A stretch of 64,000 bases of DNA, taken from NCBI RefSeq assembly GCF_900129615.1, contig NZ_FQWI01000007.1, positions 224,614 to 288,613 on the forward strand, given 5' to 3'. The DNA comes from Pectobacterium carotovorum. Its GTDB lineage: Bacteria; Pseudomonadota; Gammaproteobacteria; Enterobacterales; Enterobacteriaceae. This document shows, in pieces, positions 63,962 through 64,000 of the stretch; within the stretch, counting starts at the first letter, position 1, and each line of letters begins with the position of its first letter. The translations under genes and the position numbers were made by a program. The notes beneath the pieces are model-generated. The model saw only the letters and a program-made list of their open reading frames with translations. It ran no database searches and was not told the origin of the DNA.

Positions 63962-64000
63962 AAATTGAAGAGTTTGATCATGGCTCAGATTGAACGCTGG
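63962..64000 (+). rRNA. 16S ribosomal RNA, 5' end (partial)
   Basis: The sequence starting AAATTGAAGAGTTTGATCAT is the conserved 5' end of enterobacterial 16S rRNA. The gene continues past the window edge. Confidence 0.97.

Overview
The window is the origin-of-replication neighbourhood of a soft-rot enterobacterium. The rpmH-rnpA-yidD-yidC-mnmE block, the complete pstSCAB-phoU, glmUS and atpIBEFHAGDC operons, rsmG-mnmG-oriC-mioC-asnC/asnA-viaA-ravA-kup, the rbs operon and the start of an rRNA operon are all very close to Escherichia coli relatives. The family-9 exopolygalacturonate lyase gene (pelX), with KdgR-type operator dyads in front of it, points to Pectobacterium. The genus is inferred from remembered protein similarity and gene order, since no search was run.

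Layout. 1-4246: promoter region facing dnaA (outside the window) and the ribosomal protein L34/RNase P/membrane insertase/tRNA-modification block on the plus strand. 4250-18260: accessory stretch with hipBA toxin-antitoxin, a DUF6933 gene, the qorB/HxlR pair, a TetR/MFS drug-efflux pair, a three-lipoprotein operon (CsgG-like, DUF4810, GNA1162-like), the iron-sulfur oxidoreductase AegA with a HydN-like partner, an odd phosphopantetheinyl-transferase-like protein, adenine permease and a YieH-type phosphatase. 18300-24040: an amino-acid ABC transporter without a local ATPase, a VirK/YbjX (DUF535) protein, and a BenE-type transporter facing an XRE-cupin regulator across two matching dyads.

24070-36720: the pst-phoU phosphate operon with its Pho boxes, a DUF4026/DUF2314 protein, glmUS, and pelX inserted between glmU and the ATP synthase operon. 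36721-47243: ATP synthase, rsmG, mnmG and oriC with three AT-rich 13-mers and several DnaA boxes. 47244-54700: mioC, asnC/asnA, viaA-ravA, a full 127-bp ERIC element and the potassium transporter kup. 54840-57510: qseBC with divergent ygiW. 57600-64000: rbsDACBKR under two RbsR operators, then tandem rrn promoters and the 5' end of 16S rRNA.

Most of the window is conserved housekeeping DNA. The parts most worth a second look are short extragenic repeats (a covarying pair at 22088 and 54749, and a terminal-inverted-repeat element at 18309), the degenerate phosphopantetheinyl-transferase-like protein beside aegA, the lipoprotein operon, and the paired operators of the regulator/transporter modules. 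I did not find a clearly new multi-gene system. Starts were moved from the longest possible frame where homology or a ribosome-binding site argued for it, as stated in each entry.
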